A program made the translations under genes and the position numbers. Source: Spirochaetaceae bacterium (GTDB lineage: Bacteria > Spirochaetota > Spirochaetia > SZUA-6 > RPPD01). Taken from it: 7,927 nucleotides of DNA. Positions 6,306 to 7,927 of this stretch are shown one piece after another. The stretch covers positions 1 to 7,927 of the forward strand of contig RPPD01000086.1 in assembly GCA_003818675.1 (NCBI GenBank), written 5' to 3'. Numbering within the stretch: position 1 is the first letter of the stretch; each line of letters starts with the position of its first letter. The notes below the pieces were generated by a model. That model saw nothing but the letters and a program-made list of their open reading frames with translations. It was not told where the DNA came from and searched no databases.

Positions 6306-6320
6306 GATGAGACCCTTGAA
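6301..6320 (-). promoter_or_regulatory. Short hairpin covering the DUF4256 TTG start
   Basis: On the minus strand TTCAAG and CTTGAA (plus 6315-6320 and 6301-6306) can pair across an eight-base loop. The 3' arm contains the TTG start codon and the 5' arm overlaps the weak AAGGG ribosome site. A six-bp, half A/T stem is only weakly stable and could be chance. Confidence 0.2.
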
Positions 6321-6329
6321 GTTTTAAAT

Positions 6330-6356
6330 ATCATATGATTAAAATACTATTTTCAA
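6330..6356 (-). promoter_or_regulatory. Possible promoter of the DUF4256 gene
   Basis: The AT-rich region upstream of the gene contains TTGAAA (6351-6356) and TATGAT (6330-6335) on the minus strand, each close to the sigma-70 consensus, but with a short 15-base spacer. An overlapping pair, TTGAAT and TATTTT at 17 bases, is an alternative. A promoter in this gap is likely because a terminator-like hairpin lies just upstream; its exact position is uncertain. Confidence 0.3.
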
Positions 6357-6384
6357 GTTCGTTATTCAATATATTCATGTTCTT

Positions 6385-6408
6385 AAAATAATTCCTTGCG
6401 CCAAGGAA
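6385..6408 (-). terminator. Likely intrinsic terminator after the phosphoesterase / small membrane protein genes
   Basis: A perfect 7-bp stem TTCCTTG-GCG-CAAGGAA on the minus strand (plus arms 6392-6398 and 6402-6408) is followed by TTATTTT. It lies 82 bases past the stop of the 58-residue membrane protein and upstream of the DUF4256 gene, where an end of transcription is expected. The stem is short and only moderately G+C rich, so efficiency may be modest. Confidence 0.45.
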
Positions 6409-6410
6409 GA

Positions 6411-6437
6411 CGTAAATCGTACCCTTCGGAGGTAAAC
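6411..6437. repeat. 27-base direct repeat, right copy
   Basis: Second copy of the repeat at 5705-5731 (24 of 27 identical, same orientation). It lies between the stop of the 58-residue protein and the terminator-like hairpin. Similarity does not extend beyond the 27 bases on either side. Confidence 0.8.
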
Positions 6438-6489
6438 AACTCCTTTTATCACTGCCGGAATTGTTATGTCGAAAGAATTGCTCGCAAGC

Positions 6490-6666
6490 TTAAAGGAAGG
6501 CTTGGGCCAGGGAAACTATTTGAGCGTAATCCCACGTTTTACTTATCTCCAGACAGCGAGTATTCAGGCTGTGTACGATGACCATCATCACATAGACAAC
6601 CAGAAACGATGCCACAATGCCGCTCGCAAACAGCCACGGCATCTGTCGCTTTTCCGTGTCCGTCAT
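6490..6666 (-). CDS. Small single-span membrane protein (58 residues), unknown function
   Basis: The frame opens with a polar stretch MTDTEKRQMP, then one hydrophobic segment at about residues 11-33 (WLFASGIVASFLVVYVMMVI...), then a soluble tail of about 25 residues ending AQAFL. This is the usual build of a small one-helix membrane protein; orientation is not clear because both flanks carry few charges. ATG 6666 is 17 bases after the phosphoesterase stop, so the two are probably co-transcribed; AAAGGA just after that stop may be a rather distant ribosome site. The frame is open upstream to 6780, overlapping the phosphoesterase gene, but that extension is the shadow of the phosphoesterase coding sequence. 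No family is recognised. A role beside the phosphoesterase in the membrane is inferred only from position. Confidence 0.6.
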   Translation of the reverse strand: MTDTEKRQMPWLFASGIVASFLVVYVMMVIVHSLNTRCLEISKTWDYAQIVSLAQAFL

Positions 6667-6683
6667 CTGGTGTTTGGGATCCT

Positions 6684-7568
6684 TTACCCCGACCAGAGCA
6701 CAATCAGGCTGACCTCCGGCGGGGCAAAAAACCTCAATGGCGGGGTGATGGTGCCGACTCCGCGGGTGATATACACGCATGTGTGCTCAGTGCGCACGAG
6801 CCCGCTCCTGTATTTCTGGCCGCTTGTGGTGGGCAGTATTGGCGCGTACAGGCCGAAGAATGTGAGCTGGCCTCCGTGTGTGTGCCCGGAGAGCATGAGG
6901 TCGATTTTATTGTTCGTCAGCATGTCCGCGTAATCGGGATTGTGCGAGACAAGCAGGCAGAAATCCTGCTTAACTATATCCTGTGTGGTTTTTTTAATAT
7001 CCTGATAATCAGTCTGCAAATCTCCGACACCTCCCAGTTTTATCCGCGCTCCATGTCTGGAAAGCCACAGGGATGTATTGTCGAGTATGGTTATTCCGTT
7101 GTCCCGCATTGCCTTTTTGACAAGCGGGGCGCCTGCCCAGTTGTCGTGATTTCCCAGGACACCCATGACTCCATATTCCGCTTTCAATCCGGCCAGGGCA
7201 ACAAAGCACCATGGAATCACCTCGCTGTCGCCTTGCACAAAATCCCCGCCCAGGAGGACCAGATCCGGGGTGAGGCCATTGATCCTGTTGACCAGTTCTT
7301 CAAGACGTGTGCGCGAGTAATACTTGCCTGCGTGGATATCAGAAATAAAAGCAATCTTGAATCCGTCAAATGCCGCGGGTATATCCGGATGGCTGAACCG
7401 GATATTATCGATTGAAACCATGTGCGGCTCAACCATGCTGTAGAAAAGAAGACAGGAAAGCAAAAGCAGTACGGAAAGAAATTTTCGTCTGCGGATGAAC
7501 CGGAAGAACCCGAGCACAGCGTTCTTTATGCCTGGCATGATTTTTTTGGCAGTGTTTATTACTTTCAT
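6684..7568 (-). CDS. Membrane-anchored calcineurin-like metallophosphoesterase (YkuE-like)
   Basis: This 294-residue protein has the full set of calcineurin-like phosphoesterase motifs, which bind two metal ions and hydrolyse phosphoester bonds: SDIH at 76-79 (D77, H79), GGDF at 107-110 (D109), GNHDNW at 139-144 (N140, H141), SHNPD at 208-212 (H209) and SGHTHGGQ at 227-234 (H229, H231). A basic N-terminus (RRRKF, 26-30) followed by a hydrophobic segment at about 31-44 predicts a signal anchor placing the catalytic domain outside the cytoplasmic membrane. The layout resembles YkuE/LpxG-type enzymes acting on lipid-linked phosphates such as UDP-diacylglucosamine, but the substrate cannot be told from sequence alone. 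ATG 7568 is the first in-frame start giving the complete anchor; it lacks a good ribosome site. TATATT eight bases before the ATG could be a -10 box giving an almost leaderless message. A small membrane protein follows 17 bases downstream. Confidence 0.93.
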   Translation of the reverse strand: MKVINTAKKIMPGIKNAVLGFFRFIRRRKFLSVLLLLSCLLFYSMVEPHMVSIDNIRFSHPDIPAAFDGFKIAFISDIHAGKYYSRTRLEELVNRINGLTPDLVLLGGDFVQGDSEVIPWCFVALAGLKAEYGVMGVLGNHDNWAGAPLVKKAMRDNGITILDNTSLWLSRHGARIKLGGVGDLQTDYQDIKKTTQDIVKQDFCLLVSHNPDYADMLTNNKIDLMLSGHTHGGQLTFFGLYAPILPTTSGQKYRSGLVRTEHTCVYITRGVGTITPPLRFFAPPEVSLIVLWSG

Positions 7569-7592
7569 GTTGCAAAATATAGCGGAGAATCA

Positions 7593-7608
7593 TGGCAAAT
7601 CAGTGCCA
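7593..7608. promoter_or_regulatory. Short inverted repeat upstream of the phosphoesterase gene
   Basis: TGGCA-AATCAG-TGCCA is a 5-bp inverted repeat in the 86-base gap before the phosphoesterase. It could be an operator half-site pair but is short enough to be chance. No clear sigma-70 -35 box is present. Confidence 0.2.
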
Positions 7609-7654
7609 GGAAAAGGAAACATTGTGAATAAATTGTGGAGAAACAGTTACAGTA

Positions 7655-7909
7655 TCAGGTCCCTGAGATGCTCATACCTTTTTGGCGGGCAAAATCGTTT
7701 TCAGTCGGGCTGAATGTGAAAATGAGTTTTGAGTCAACATACAGCCCGACCTCGTATTTTATTCCGAGAAATTCCTGCAGATAAAACCACGTGAAAGTCT
7801 CTGCAAGGTCTTCTGCCCAGGATTGACTGCCATACAATGATGTAAAGGGTGTTTTTGCCAGATTTGCATATATTTCAGGGATGAGTCTGGCATACAGCTG
7901 TCTTGTCAA
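7655..7909 (-). CDS. C-terminal fragment of an unrecognised protein, possibly a broken metallopeptidase-like gene
   Basis: The frame reads 84 residues with a protein-like composition, centred on PFTSLYGSQSWAEDLAETFTWFYL (about residues 21-44). The WAEDLAE segment resembles the place where several zinc metallopeptidase-like families carry their third metal ligand, which would make this a C-terminal piece with the HExxH part further right. That assignment is a weak resemblance. Directly before the first codon (TTG 7909) is an in-frame TGA at 7910-7912, and the bases before it are the window edge. Either this is a genuine short gene starting at TTG immediately after another stop, or the C-terminus of a longer gene split by a nonsense or frameshift mutation. 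No good ribosome site precedes the TTG, which favours the second reading. The end FARQKGMSISGT has no known motif. Confidence 0.45.
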   Translation of the reverse strand: MTRQLYARLIPEIYANLAKTPFTSLYGSQSWAEDLAETFTWFYLQEFLGIKYEVGLYVDSKLIFTFSPTENDFARQKGMSISGT

Positions 7910-7927
7910 TCATTCCAAGTTCGGCAA

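Noticed and set aside
6609..7415. Long plus-strand open frame (268 codons) opposite the phosphoesterase gene
   Set aside because: It lies antisense to a protein with complete catalytic motifs, has no ribosome site and its translation resembles no family; it is a shadow of codon bias.
7592..7611. Sigma-54-like promoter on the minus strand before the phosphoesterase gene (TGGCAC ... TTGC)
   Set aside because: The GG and GC elements are 11 rather than 12 bases apart. This spacing is strict for sigma-54, so the site is one base too short.

Overview
All genes that can be supported read from the minus strand, so the window is best read from right to left. The overall look (about half G+C in most genes, frequent GTG/TTG starts, good AGGAGG-type ribosome sites, type I restriction genes, a GxxExxY gene, an AT-richer NYN gene) fits a bacterium, probably Gram-negative and possibly a deltaproteobacterium-like lineage. 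That placement is an impression from gene content, not a measurement.

Layout from right to left. (1) 7655-7909: the end of an unrecognised protein with a TGA directly before its first visible codon, possibly a truncated or broken metallopeptidase-like gene. (2) 6490-7568: a membrane-anchored calcineurin-like metallophosphoesterase followed after 17 bases by a 58-residue single-span membrane protein, likely one transcript ending at a hairpin near 6385-6408. (3) 5739-6305: a DUF4256 protein, bracketed by two near-identical 27-base direct repeats. (4) 5450-5738: a gene-free stretch holding tandem AATTCGTG repeats and an inverted copy of the ribosome site and start codon of the next gene. (5) 5072-5449: a small GxxExxY protein with PD-(D/E)XK-like residues. 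(6) 4888-5071: a leader ending in a very strong intrinsic terminator that sits directly in front of the next gene. (7) 4261-4887: an NYN (PIN-like) domain protein. (8) 1-4152: type I restriction genes hsdR and hsdM, one base apart; hsdM runs off the left edge and no specificity subunit is in view.

How the genes may work together. HsdR and HsdM are two of the three subunits of a type I restriction-modification complex; hsdS would be expected further left. The NYN protein and the GxxExxY protein lie just upstream on the same strand, so three proteins with nuclease-type folds are adjacent. This looks like a small defence or accessory region, but a functional link is inference. The phosphoesterase pair looks like ordinary envelope or housekeeping content. 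The most unusual signal is the attenuator-like structure in front of the NYN gene: any transcript reaching that gene appears to have to pass a 13-bp perfect terminator stem with a seven-U tract, and the gene's ribosome site begins immediately after those U residues.
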